A stretch of 64,000 bases of DNA. Origin: Entomomonas sp945283395. Lineage in GTDB: Bacteria > Pseudomonadota > Gammaproteobacteria > Pseudomonadales > Pseudomonadaceae. The notes under the pieces were generated by a model. It was not told where the DNA came from, searched no databases, and saw nothing but the letters and a program-made list of their open reading frames with translations. Below are positions 27,122 through 35,248 of this stretch, in pieces (position 1 is the first letter of the stretch; every line of letters starts with the position of its first letter). Location: positions 248,001 through 312,000 of the forward strand of contig CAMLLC010000001.1 of assembly GCA_946480835.1 (NCBI GenBank), read 5' to 3'. A program made the translations under genes and the position numbers.

Positions 27122-28054
27122 TTATAAAGCTTTAGTTAACTCAGGAACTAATTCAAATAAATCACCTACTAGTCCATAATCAGCTACTTGGAAGATGGGA
27201 GCTTCCTCATCCTTATTGATAGCCACTATGACTTTTGAGTCTTTCATCCCTGCTAAATGCTGAATAGCACCTGAGATACCTATGGCTATATAAAGCTCAG
27301 GAGCTACTATCTTACCTGTTTGTCCTACTTGCACATCATTAGGGGCACATCCTGCGTCTACTGCCGCCCGCGATGCACCTACAGCAGCACCTAACTTATC
27401 AGCTAGTGGGTAAAGAATCTTGTCAAAATTTTCAGCATTTTGTAAAGCGCGACCACCAGCAACTATAATCTTAGCAGCAGTTAATTCAGGGCGATCTGAC
27501 TTAGCTAGATCTTCATTAACAAAACTTGAAATACCTGCATCTGCCACCTCGGAAATAGTTTCTAGGGTAGCGTTACCACCGTCACTTGCTACAGCGTCAA
27601 AGCCTGTAGTCCTAATAGTAATAACTTTAATAGCTGCACTTGATTTAACTGTAGCTATGGCATTACCTGCATAAATTGGACGTTTAAAAGTATCAGCACT
27701 TTCTACACTGATAATTTCAGATATTTGGTCTACATCAAGTAATGCTGCCACACGGGGTAAATAGTTTTTACCGGCGGTGGTGGCTGGTGCTAAAATATGG
27801 GAATAATTATTAGCTAAATCGGCGATTAATTTTGCTACGTTTTCAGCTAACATGTGATCGTAAGCAGCATTATCTGCTAGCAATACCTTATTTACACCTT
27901 TTATTTTGATTGCTTGTTCAGCTACAGGCCTAACATTATGGCCTGCAATCAGTAGATGAATATCGCCACCTATAGCAGTAGCAGCACCTATGGTATTAAA
28001 AGTCACCGCATTAAGCGTTGCATTATTATGTTCTGCAATAACAAGTATAGTCAT
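27122..28054 (-). CDS. etfA: Electron transfer flavoprotein alpha subunit
   Basis: FAD-carrying subunit (310 aa) that takes electrons from acyl-CoA and other dehydrogenases and passes them to ETF-ubiquinone oxidoreductase. The C-terminal FAD domain is clear: AGGRALQNAENFDKI, then QVGQTGKIVAPELYIAIGIS and AINKDEEAPIFQVADYGLVGDL. Its ATG overlaps the etfB stop by one base. No ETF dehydrogenase gene is adjacent. Confidence 0.96.
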   Translation of the reverse strand: MTILVIAEHNNATLNAVTFNTIGAATAIGGDIHLLIAGHNVRPVAEQAIKIKGVNKVLLADNAAYDHMLAENVAKLIADLANNYSHILAPATTAGKNYLPRVAALLDVDQISEIISVESADTFKRPIYAGNAIATVKSSAAIKVITIRTTGFDAVASDGGNATLETISEVADAGISSFVNEDLAKSDRPELTAAKIIVAGGRALQNAENFDKILYPLADKLGAAVGASRAAVDAGCAPNDVQVGQTGKIVAPELYIAIGISGAIQHLAGMKDSKVIVAINKDEEAPIFQVADYGLVGDLFELVPELTKAL

Positions 28055-28803
28055 TAGATCACCTTAGCTTCATTTTTTAATTTATCAACAAGCTCTGCTA
28101 CAGAAGCTACTTTTATACCTGCTTTACGAGGTGCTGGCTCTTCTATTTTTAGAGTTGCGATACTAGTGCTAACATTGACCCCTAACTCAACAGGATTAGT
28201 GGTTTCTATAGTTTTTTTCTTTGCCTTCATGATATTAGGTAATGAGGCATAACGCGGTTCATTAAGGCGTAGATCGGTAGTAATGATAGCAGGTAACTGT
28301 AAAGCAATTTTTTGTGTGCCTCCATCTATTTCCCTTGTTACAATAACTTTATCAGAGGAAATCGCTAAATTTGAAGCAAAAGTACCTTGCCCATAGCCAG
28401 TTAAAGCTGCCAGCATTTGCCCTGTTTGATTATTATCCGTATCAATAGCTTGTTTGCCCATTACAATAAGTTGAGGTTGTTCTTTTGCAACAACAGCCTT
28501 CAATAATTTCGCTACATTTAATGAGCTTAGCCCCTCTTTAGCTTCTACTAAAATAGCCCTATCTACACCTAATGCAAGTGCTGTTCTTAACTGCTCTTGG
28601 GCTGCTATAGGACCGATGGAGACGGCGACAACCTCAGTAGCTATTCCTTTTTCTTTCAAACGTACAACTTCTTCTACTGCGATTTCACAGAAAGGATTCA
28701 TTGACATTTTGACATTAGCTAGGTCAACTCCCGTATTATCCGCTTTTACCCGAACTTTTACGTTGTAGTCTACCACTCTCTTTATCGCTACAAGAACCTT
28801 CAT
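28054..28803 (-). CDS. etfB: Electron transfer flavoprotein beta subunit
   Basis: AMP-binding partner of EtfA (249 aa). Begins MKVLVAIKRVVDYNVKVRVK and contains MGKQAIDTDNNQTGQMLAAL and the recognition-loop region LPAIITTDLRLNEPRYASLPN. It is transcribed away from psrA across a 310-base shared intergenic region. In P. aeruginosa, as I recall, etfAB belongs to the fatty-acid regulon repressed by PsrA, which makes this neighbourhood functionally suggestive. Confidence 0.96.
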   Translation of the reverse strand: MKVLVAIKRVVDYNVKVRVKADNTGVDLANVKMSMNPFCEIAVEEVVRLKEKGIATEVVAVSIGPIAAQEQLRTALALGVDRAILVEAKEGLSSLNVAKLLKAVVAKEQPQLIVMGKQAIDTDNNQTGQMLAALTGYGQGTFASNLAISSDKVIVTREIDGGTQKIALQLPAIITTDLRLNEPRYASLPNIMKAKKKTIETTNPVELGVNVSTSIATLKIEEPAPRKAGIKVASVAELVDKLKNEAKVI

Positions 28804-29113
28804 TGGATTCCTCTTTTTCGTTACAGTGGGTGAATATTAGCCTCAAAAAGAAGCAATCAATTAGTAAACTATTCTAAATTTATGAAATAATGCTAGTTTA
28901 GCCTGAATAATTTAATAGTTCCAGTTACTTAACTAATTTCCCTAAACATTCGTATAAATCGGTTGTACAACACTTTGATTATTTAATTATTTTTTAAAAA
29001 ATAATCTATTATATGGTAGAATCTAAAGATACAAACGCTATTTTGGGTGTTTGTTTTTCCTGTAGTAGTACTAATAATTGCTTAACATTAATTTGTACTG
29101 GAAATACAACTTT
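28804..29113. promoter_or_regulatory. Divergent etfB-psrA regulatory region with inverted repeat
   Basis: This 310-base gene-free region must hold both divergent promoters. Near its psrA side ACAAACGC (29031-29038) and GTGTTTGT (29047-29054) form an inverted repeat followed by TTTT. The half-sites CAAAC and GTTTG are those of the published PsrA box, but the spacing is 12 instead of 2-4 bases. It could be an operator or a leader terminator. AT-rich -10-like sequences lie just upstream (for example TATGGTAGAAT). Confidence 0.4.
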
Positions 29114-29812
29114 ATGCCAATATCTAATAATGCAACAATAGAACGCATTTACCATGCCACTGAGCAACTTTTTGCCAAAAAAGGGTTTTCAGAAATATCA
29201 TTACGCCATATTACCCATAAAGCTAATGTTAATTTAGCTGCTGTTAATTATCATTTTAGTTCTAAACAGGGTTTAATAGAAGCAATATTTTCTAAATACC
29301 TTACCGCTTTTTGTACTGAACTTAAAGCAAAACTCGATTATTATGAATATCAACAAAAGACTATTCCTACAACGGAGGAATTATTAAGCATTTTTATCGA
29401 ACTCACGGTCTCTATTAAAACAAGTAGTAAAAAAGGCGTAGCAGCTTTTATGCAACTGTTAAGCTGAGCACTTATGCAAAAGCAAATTTTTTTACACGAT
29501 TACTTAATAAAAAATTTTGGTAAAATTTTTTATCGCTATGTAGTACTCTTAAAAAAATCAGTTCCGCAAAATATCCCAGATCTTGAATGGTTCTGGAGGG
29601 TACACTTTAGCTTAGGGACTCTGCTCCAGAATATGGCTTGTGTAGATTTTTTAAAGTTAGTAGTAAAAAGTGAATTTAAAACAACGATAAATACTCCACA
29701 AATCATTCAACTTATGTTACCTTCTACTACTATGGGTTTATCTGCCAAACCGGCGTTAATACAACCAGAACTTATTAATATCCAATACTATATCAATGAA
29801 ATTAACAAATAA
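29114..29812 (+). pseudogene. psrA: PsrA-like TetR regulator interrupted by an in-frame TGA
   Basis: TetR-family regulator, close to PsrA, the long-chain fatty-acid-responsive regulator of beta-oxidation and rpoS in Pseudomonas. The N-terminal HTH is intact (TIERIYHATEQLFAKKGFSE, then VNLAAVNYHFSSKQGLIEAIF). At codon 118 (29465-29467) a TGA interrupts the ligand-binding domain. The same frame then continues with normal PsrA sequence (FWRVHFSLGTLLQ) to a stop at 29812. Where I expect Arg in PsrA (LLGRA) the codon is TGA, a one-base change from CGA. The product would be a 117-residue DNA-binding fragment. A second protein could start at the ATG at 29474. Read-through or sequencing error cannot be excluded. 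Confidence 0.8.
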
Positions 29813-30309
29813 TGGTTGAACTCCTATATATCTCCCTATATGACCAATATCTTTATGGATTAAAGCAGGGAGAAATTATTTTGAGTTTACCCATCTCCAG
29901 CTCTTTTAAAGGAGCAGGAGAACTTGTCAATAGTAATTGCACTCCAACCGGTCTACATCAAGTAAGAGTTAAAATAGGTCAAAACTTACCTTATAACGCA
30001 GTACTAAAAGCCCGTCGTTGGACAGGTGAGCTATGGACTCCACAATTAGCTAAGCAATACCCTGAAAGAGATTGGATTTTAACACGTATCCTTTGGTTAA
30101 GCGGTTGTCAAATAGGAATCAATCGGCTAGGTAACGTAGATACATTTCGCCGCTATATCTATATTCATGGTACGCCAGATAGCGAACCGGTAGGCATTCC
30201 AGCCTCTCATGGCTGCATTAGAATGCATAACTCTGATATAATCACTCTCTTTGATCAAACCCCTCTACATTGTAAGGTACAGATCAGTGAGCATCCTTTT
30301 ACAAATTAA
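29812..30309 (+). CDS. L,D-transpeptidase (YkuD domain) without signal peptide
   Basis: YkuD-fold protein (165 aa). The catalytic signature is complete: the His in YIHGTP and the Ser-His-Gly-Cys of PASHGCIRMHNSDI. Such enzymes form 3-3 peptidoglycan cross-links or attach proteins to the wall. There is no signal peptide or membrane segment at the N-terminus (MVELLYISLYDQYLYGLKQG). Its ATG overlaps the psrA stop (TAATG), so it depends on translation through psrA, which has an internal stop. nagZ follows after 9 bases. I know the same psrA-YkuD-nagZ order from pseudomonads. Confidence 0.88.
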   Translation: MVELLYISLYDQYLYGLKQGEIILSLPISSSFKGAGELVNSNCTPTGLHQVRVKIGQNLPYNAVLKARRWTGELWTPQLAKQYPERDWILTRILWLSGCQIGINRLGNVDTFRRYIYIHGTPDSEPVGIPASHGCIRMHNSDIITLFDQTPLHCKVQISEHPFTN

Positions 30310-30318
30310 GGTTAGACT

Positions 30319-31314
30319 ATGCAAGGCTCATTAATGGTCGATATAGAACATCTATGGCTAACTGCAGAAGATAGAAAGTTCTTAAAACATCCAGAAATTG
30401 GTGGAGTTATTCTTTTTGCCCGTAATACTGAACATCCACAGCAAGTAGCTGAACTTTGTCGAGCTATCAAGGCAATTCGGCCTGATCTCATACTAGCCAT
30501 TGACCAAGAAGGTGGTAGAGTACAAAGACTCAAACAAAATACCCTAAAGCTACCTGCTATGGGTATGCTACGTGACCATCCTAATGCCAACCAACTAGCT
30601 CATTACTGCGGCTGGCTTATGGCTACCGAAGTTTTAGCAACGGGCTTAGATATAAGCTTTGCTCCTGTGATGGATATTAATTATGGTCATAACCAAGTGA
30701 TAGGTCTACGAGCTTTTGCTGATAATGCAACGCAAGTAATTGAGCTAGCTACTGCTTTTATTCAAGGTATGCAACAAGCAGGTATGGCTGCTACTGGCAA
30801 GCACTTTCCTGGACATGGTTGGGTTACAGCAGACTCACACACAGCCATTCCTAATGACCAGCGATCGCTTGAGGAAATTAGCAAAACCGATCTTCAACCC
30901 TTTGTGCAGCTTTGTCCTCAACTTGCTGGAATTATGCCAGCTCATATTATTTACAATCAAATAGATAATAATCCTGCTGGCTTTTCTAGCTTTTGGTTAC
31001 AAACCATATTAAGGACAGAGCTAGGCTATCAAGGAATTATTTTTAGTGATGACCTTAGCATGAAGGGCGCCCACGCCGCTGGAGATATGCAGGCTAGAAC
31101 TCAAGCAGCCTTCACCGCAGGTTGTGATATGGCACTAGTATGTAATGACAGAGCTGGTGCAGAGCAAGCCTTAATGGCTGTACAACGAATGAAAATAACA
31201 CCTTCCTCTAAACTTCATAAAATGCTTAGCAAAGTAACCCCTGCTACGAACTATAAAGCTAACCCCTATTGGCTTGAAGCTGTTAATGCTTTACAGCAAG
31301 CCCAACTACTTTAA
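30319..31314 (+). CDS. nagZ: Beta-N-acetylhexosaminidase NagZ
   Basis: Cytoplasmic GH3 glycosidase (331 aa) that removes GlcNAc from anhydromuropeptides in peptidoglycan recycling, a step that sets beta-lactamase induction signals in relatives. The substrate-binding block KHFPGHG, the catalytic His/Asp loop DSHTAIP and the nucleophile region SDDLSMKGA are all present. ATG 30319 follows AAGG by about eight bases. It ends 9 bases inside the convergent Sel1 gene. Confidence 0.95.
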   Translation: MQGSLMVDIEHLWLTAEDRKFLKHPEIGGVILFARNTEHPQQVAELCRAIKAIRPDLILAIDQEGGRVQRLKQNTLKLPAMGMLRDHPNANQLAHYCGWLMATEVLATGLDISFAPVMDINYGHNQVIGLRAFADNATQVIELATAFIQGMQQAGMAATGKHFPGHGWVTADSHTAIPNDQRSLEEISKTDLQPFVQLCPQLAGIMPAHIIYNQIDNNPAGFSSFWLQTILRTELGYQGIIFSDDLSMKGAHAAGDMQARTQAAFTAGCDMALVCNDRAGAEQALMAVQRMKITPSSKLHKMLSKVTPATNYKANPYWLEAVNALQQAQLL

Positions 31315-32028
31315 TTGGGATAGTCGCGCAATAGCTGGTTGATAACCTTGGGCAGCAGCTTGTTTATACCAAGCTTGAGCCATCTGCTCATCTTTTGCCA
31401 CTAAATCTCCTTGTTGGCACATATCTCCCAATAAAAACATAGCAACCGCTCTACCCTCTTTCACTGCTTCAGTATACCAATACACCGCTTGTTTACCATC
31501 ACGTTTAACACCAGCTCGACCATACCTATATAAACTTCCTAATATTACCATAGCCTCTCCATCTCTTTGTGCAGCAGCTTGCTGAAACCAATATAAAGCT
31601 TCCTTATTACTTTGCGTCAGCTGGTCACCTAGCAAATATAACCATCCTAGATTGATTTGTGCTGAACTAACGCCCCACATAGCCGCTTGTCGGTACCAAT
31701 AAGTAGCAAATGCGATGTTAGGGGTAGTTGCTATGCCATTAGCATAAAACATAGCCAATTGATACTGAGCATCTGCATTGCCCTTGTGAGCACTCTGTTC
31801 ATACCAATATAATGCTTGTGGTAAGTCTTTGTGCATTCCCACCCCATAATGATAACGACGCGCTAATAGATACATGTCCTCTGCTGTTGTTGGCTTAAGG
31901 TCTAACTCAACTGGCTCAATAGATACTGGCTCGATTGTTTGATGAGACATACAAGCTGATAGCATAAGGGCCACACAAACCATTATTAGAATATTAATTA
32001 ACTGCTTAAAGCTAAGCTGTTCTTTCAT
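31306..32028 (-). CDS. Sel1-repeat lipoprotein
   Basis: Exported lipoprotein (240 aa). A signal peptide ends in the lipobox LMLSAC near residue 26. The rest is about five Sel1/TPR-like repeats of 36 residues, each with the core AxYWYxQAAxxGxxxAxxxLGxxY (for example ALYWYEQSAHKGNADAQYQL). Such proteins usually serve as periplasmic scaffolds. The 3' end overlaps nagZ by 9 bases on the opposite strand, so no terminator separates them. Specific role unknown. Confidence 0.85.
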   Translation of the reverse strand: MKEQLSFKQLINILIMVCVALMLSACMSHQTIEPVSIEPVELDLKPTTAEDMYLLARRYHYGVGMHKDLPQALYWYEQSAHKGNADAQYQLAMFYANGIATTPNIAFATYWYRQAAMWGVSSAQINLGWLYLLGDQLTQSNKEALYWFQQAAAQRDGEAMVILGSLYRYGRAGVKRDGKQAVYWYTEAVKEGRAVAMFLLGDMCQQGDLVAKDEQMAQAWYKQAAAQGYQPAIARLSQLK

Positions 32029-32138
32029 CTAGCCACATCCTTCTAGAATTATTTATAACATGCTATTAAATATTGACTATTTTACACTGCAATAAAGCAT
32101 AAATTTAGTACAATAGTCATTTTATATTTATAGCAATA

Positions 32139-34181
32139 ATGGCAAATAACATGACAACGCGTAAAATACTTGTAACTAGTGCATTACCCTATGCTAACGG
32201 CTCAATCCACTTAGGCCACTTAGTAGAATACATACAAACTGATATTTGGGTCCGTTTTCAAAAAATGCGTGGTCACCAAGTAGCCTATGTCTGTGCTGAT
32301 GATGCCCATGGTTCTGCTATTATGCTGCGTGCTGAAAAAGAAGGCATTACGGCTGAACAATTAATAGATAATGTCCGAGCTGAACACAGTGCAGATTTTG
32401 CAGATTTTTTAGTTGCATTTGATAATTTTTATTCTACTCATAGCCCAGAAAATAAGGCATTATCAGAACAAATCTACTCAACCTTAAAAGCTAATAACTA
32501 TATAGCCACACGTCCCGTTACACAGTATTTTGATCCTGAAAAACAAATGTTCTTAGCTGATCGTTTCATCAAAGGTACTTGCCCACGTTGTGGTGCACAA
32601 GATCAATATGGTGATAATTGTGAAAAATGTAGTGCTACTTATGATGCTACTGAACTAAAAAATCCCTACTCTACCATTTCTGGAACAGTCCCGGTTCTTA
32701 AAGAATCTATGCACTTCTTTTTTAAGCTACCTTTATTTGAAAATATGCTAAAAACATGGACACGAAGTGGTACACTTCAAGATTCAGTAGCCAACAAATT
32801 AGCTGAATGGCTAGATGCTGGTCTACATGAATGGGATATTTCAAGGGATGCACCCTACTTTGGATTTGAAATCCCCGGTGAGTCTAATAAATATTTTTAT
32901 GTTTGGCTTGATGCTCCTATCGGCTATATGGCCAGCTTCAAAAATTTCTGTAGCCGCCACCCTGATTTTGATTTTGAAAGCTTTTGGGATAAAAATTCTA
33001 ATGCTGAAGTTTATCATTTTATAGGAAAAGATATTGTTAATTTCCATGCCCTCTTTTGGCCCGCCATGCTTGAAGGAGCTGGCTATAGAAAACCAACTGC
33101 GCTTAATGTGCACGGATATTTGACTGTTAACGGCTCGAAAATGTCTAAATCCCGTGGTACTTTTATCAAGGCACGCACTTATTTAAATCATTTGCAACCT
33201 GAATATTTACGCTATTATTACGCCAGCAAATTAACCCGTTCGGTTGATGATTTAGACCTAAGTCTTGAAGATTTCATACAAAAAGTTAACTCCGATTTAG
33301 TAGGGAAAGTTATCAATATAGCTAGCCGTTGTGCTGGCTTTATCGCTCGTGGTAATAATAGTAGACTGACAGCTAACAGTCCGTTGCCTGAATTGTGGCA
33401 AACCTTCCAAGACACTATCCCTACTATAGCCGAAGCCTATGAATCCCTAGATTTTGCTAAGGCTATGCGAGAAATCATGGCTTTAGCTGACCAAGCCAAT
33501 GCTTGGATTGCCGAGCAAGCACCTTGGGCACTTAATAAGCAAGCCGATAAACAAGCAGCAGTACAAACCATTTGCAGTTTTGCCATTAATTTATTCCGTC
33601 TGTTAGTGCTTACGCTAAAACCAGTATTGCCTGCCCTAGCTGCAAAAGCAGAAGTCTATTTAAATATTGAACCTCTTGCTTGGAGCGATTATGTAACCTT
33701 TCTAGCGGATCACCAACTAAATGATTTTACACCTTTAATGACCCGTATCGAAGCAGAACAAGTAGCCGCTATGAAAGAGGATTCTAAAGAAGACTTAAAA
33801 GCTGAAACTGCTCCCAAAGGTAATGGTGAGTTAGTTAAAGATCCATTAGCTCCTACTATAGACTATGAGGCTTTTGCTGCGGTGGATATGCGTATTGCTA
33901 AAATCATCAAAGCGCAACAAGTGGCAGGCGCTGACAAACTTTTACAGCTAACCCTAGATATAGGTGATGAACAACGGAATGTATTTGCTGGTATTAAATC
34001 AGCCTATCCAGATCCCAGCTTATTAGAAGGCCGCTTAACCGTAATGATTGCCAATCTTAAACCGCGTAAAATGAAATTCGGCTTATCCGAAGGAATGGTT
34101 ATAGCAGCAGGGCCAGGTGGTCAAGAGATTTATCTATTAAGTCCTGATAGTGGTGCTATACCAGGTCAGAGAGTAAACTAA
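32139..34181 (+). CDS. metG: Methionyl-tRNA synthetase
   Basis: Charges tRNA-Met and tRNA-fMet (680 aa). The class I HIGH motif is HLGH in NGSIHLGHLVEY, the KMSKS motif is in NGSKMSKSRGT, and the zinc knuckle has CPRC and CEKC. The C-terminal tRNA-binding domain (YEAFAAVDMRIAKII) follows a Lys/Glu linker of about 40 residues, as in the dimeric type. ATG 32139 or ATG 32151 could be the start; neither has a clear Shine-Dalgarno, and 32151 gives the shorter Pseudomonas-like N-terminus. Confidence 0.96.
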   Translation: MANNMTTRKILVTSALPYANGSIHLGHLVEYIQTDIWVRFQKMRGHQVAYVCADDAHGSAIMLRAEKEGITAEQLIDNVRAEHSADFADFLVAFDNFYSTHSPENKALSEQIYSTLKANNYIATRPVTQYFDPEKQMFLADRFIKGTCPRCGAQDQYGDNCEKCSATYDATELKNPYSTISGTVPVLKESMHFFFKLPLFENMLKTWTRSGTLQDSVANKLAEWLDAGLHEWDISRDAPYFGFEIPGESNKYFYVWLDAPIGYMASFKNFCSRHPDFDFESFWDKNSNAEVYHFIGKDIVNFHALFWPAMLEGAGYRKPTALNVHGYLTVNGSKMSKSRGTFIKARTYLNHLQPEYLRYYYASKLTRSVDDLDLSLEDFIQKVNSDLVGKVINIASRCAGFIARGNNSRLTANSPLPELWQTFQDTIPTIAEAYESLDFAKAMREIMALADQANAWIAEQAPWALNKQADKQAAVQTICSFAINLFRLLVLTLKPVLPALAAKAEVYLNIEPLAWSDYVTFLADHQLNDFTPLMTRIEAEQVAAMKEDSKEDLKAETAPKGNGELVKDPLAPTIDYEAFAAVDMRIAKIIKAQQVAGADKLLQLTLDIGDEQRNVFAGIKSAYPDPSLLEGRLTVMIANLKPRKMKFGLSEGMVIAAGPGGQEIYLLSPDSGAIPGQRVN

Positions 34182-34188
34182 TGCACTA

Positions 34189-34214
34189 AAGAGGATACCT
34201 ATAAGTATCCTCTT
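34189..34214 (+). terminator. Hairpin after metG
   Basis: AAGAGGATAC and GTATCCTCTT pair perfectly with a 6-base loop, seven bases after the metG stop. No T run follows, so it may be a weak or factor-assisted terminator. Confidence 0.5.
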
Positions 34215-34574
34215 AAATAAGCTAATTCACTGCCTTGTCTAACTTTACGGATTTAGCCTGTTTAATTTCTTAACAAAAGCTAAGCTAACTCTCCTAAAAT
34301 AAAAATTACTTATAATCTTTTACATACTCAGCTAATAGATAGTTTTTAAACTTTTAGTAAAAATTTTCATCGTCTTTTGAGTAACTAAATAAGCTATTTT
34401 GCATTATAAGCAAAGTATTACCGTTGGTTTAAAAATGAAGCATACCCATTATCGTTATTAGGCTAATAAGCTAGCCATGTTTGCTCCTTAACAGAAAAAT
34501 TAATTATCACATTTAAGCAAAAAAGGTATAAGCTAATTATTCACCTTTTTTCTTCAAAAAGGAGAATCATTTTT
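34215..34574. other. Intergenic region, nothing recognised
   Basis: About 360 AT-rich bases between metG and the epimerase gene. I find no open frame with recognisable protein, no tRNA-like structure and no repeat. The last bases (AAAAAGGAGA at about 34556) give the ribosome binding site of the next gene. Confidence 0.5.
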
Positions 34575-35198
34575 ATGTATCCACTTTATACTTTAGCAGA
34601 GCTTCGCCACATAGAAAAAATTGCAGAGCTGGCGGGGATAGATTTAATGCAAAGAGCGGCCCGCTCTATAGCTGATTGGATTAGCCAACATTATCAGCCC
34701 AATAGCCCTATTTTATTTGCTTGTGGCACAGGAAATAATGGGGGTGACGCAATTTGGGCAGCGCTCAATTTACATGCGCGGGATTATCAAGTAACCTTAC
34801 TGATTCCTCAACCTATCAAAAGTCCCGCTTCCTTAAAGGCATTAGCTTTATGTAAGGCGGAGGGAATAGCTATTATAGATCAACTTTCGTTAATCACTAT
34901 TCAACCTGCCTTATTAGTGGATGGTTTATTTGGGATAGGTCTAGATATAACCTTGTCAGACACTTGGCAAACCTTTATTAACACACTTAATAAGCTTGCT
35001 CTACCCACATTAGCCATTGACACTCCATCTGGTTTAGATGCTTATTCAGGTGAAATTTATGGAACAGCTATTAAGGCATCTACAACACTTACTTTTCTGG
35101 GCGATAAGCCAGCCTTACATCAAAAGCAAGGCATGACTTTAAGCGGCCATGTTATAGTAGACCCATTAGATCTACCTAAGCATTTACGCCCACATTAA
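34575..35198 (+). CDS. nnrE: NAD(P)H-hydrate epimerase, stand-alone YjeF_N domain
   Basis: Epimerises damaged NAD(P)HX so that the dehydratase can repair it (207 aa). The YjeF_N signature is clear: AGIDLMQRAA, GTGNNGGDAI, the catalytic Asp in LLVDGLFGIGL and DTPSGLDAYSGEIYG. In E. coli and Pseudomonas this domain is fused to an ATP/ADP-dependent dehydratase domain; here the gene ends right after the epimerase. ATG 34575 follows AAAAAGGAGA. No partner dehydratase is in the window. It is a single-gene unit. Confidence 0.88.
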   Translation: MYPLYTLAELRHIEKIAELAGIDLMQRAARSIADWISQHYQPNSPILFACGTGNNGGDAIWAALNLHARDYQVTLLIPQPIKSPASLKALALCKAEGIAIIDQLSLITIQPALLVDGLFGIGLDITLSDTWQTFINTLNKLALPTLAIDTPSGLDAYSGEIYGTAIKASTTLTFLGDKPALHQKQGMTLSGHVIVDPLDLPKHLRPH

Positions 35199-35205
35199 TA
35201 GCTTT

Positions 35206-35236
35206 TAAGTTGGGCCAATAAGTTACATTTATTAGG
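35206..35236. terminator. Hairpin between nnrE and pycB ends
   Basis: TAAGTTGG...CC pairs with GG...CCAACTTA with one bulge on each side, eight bases after the nnrE stop and 13 bases before the pycB stop. Neither strand has a good T run, so shared weak termination is only likely. Confidence 0.4.
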
Positions 35237-35248
35237 CCAACTTAATGA

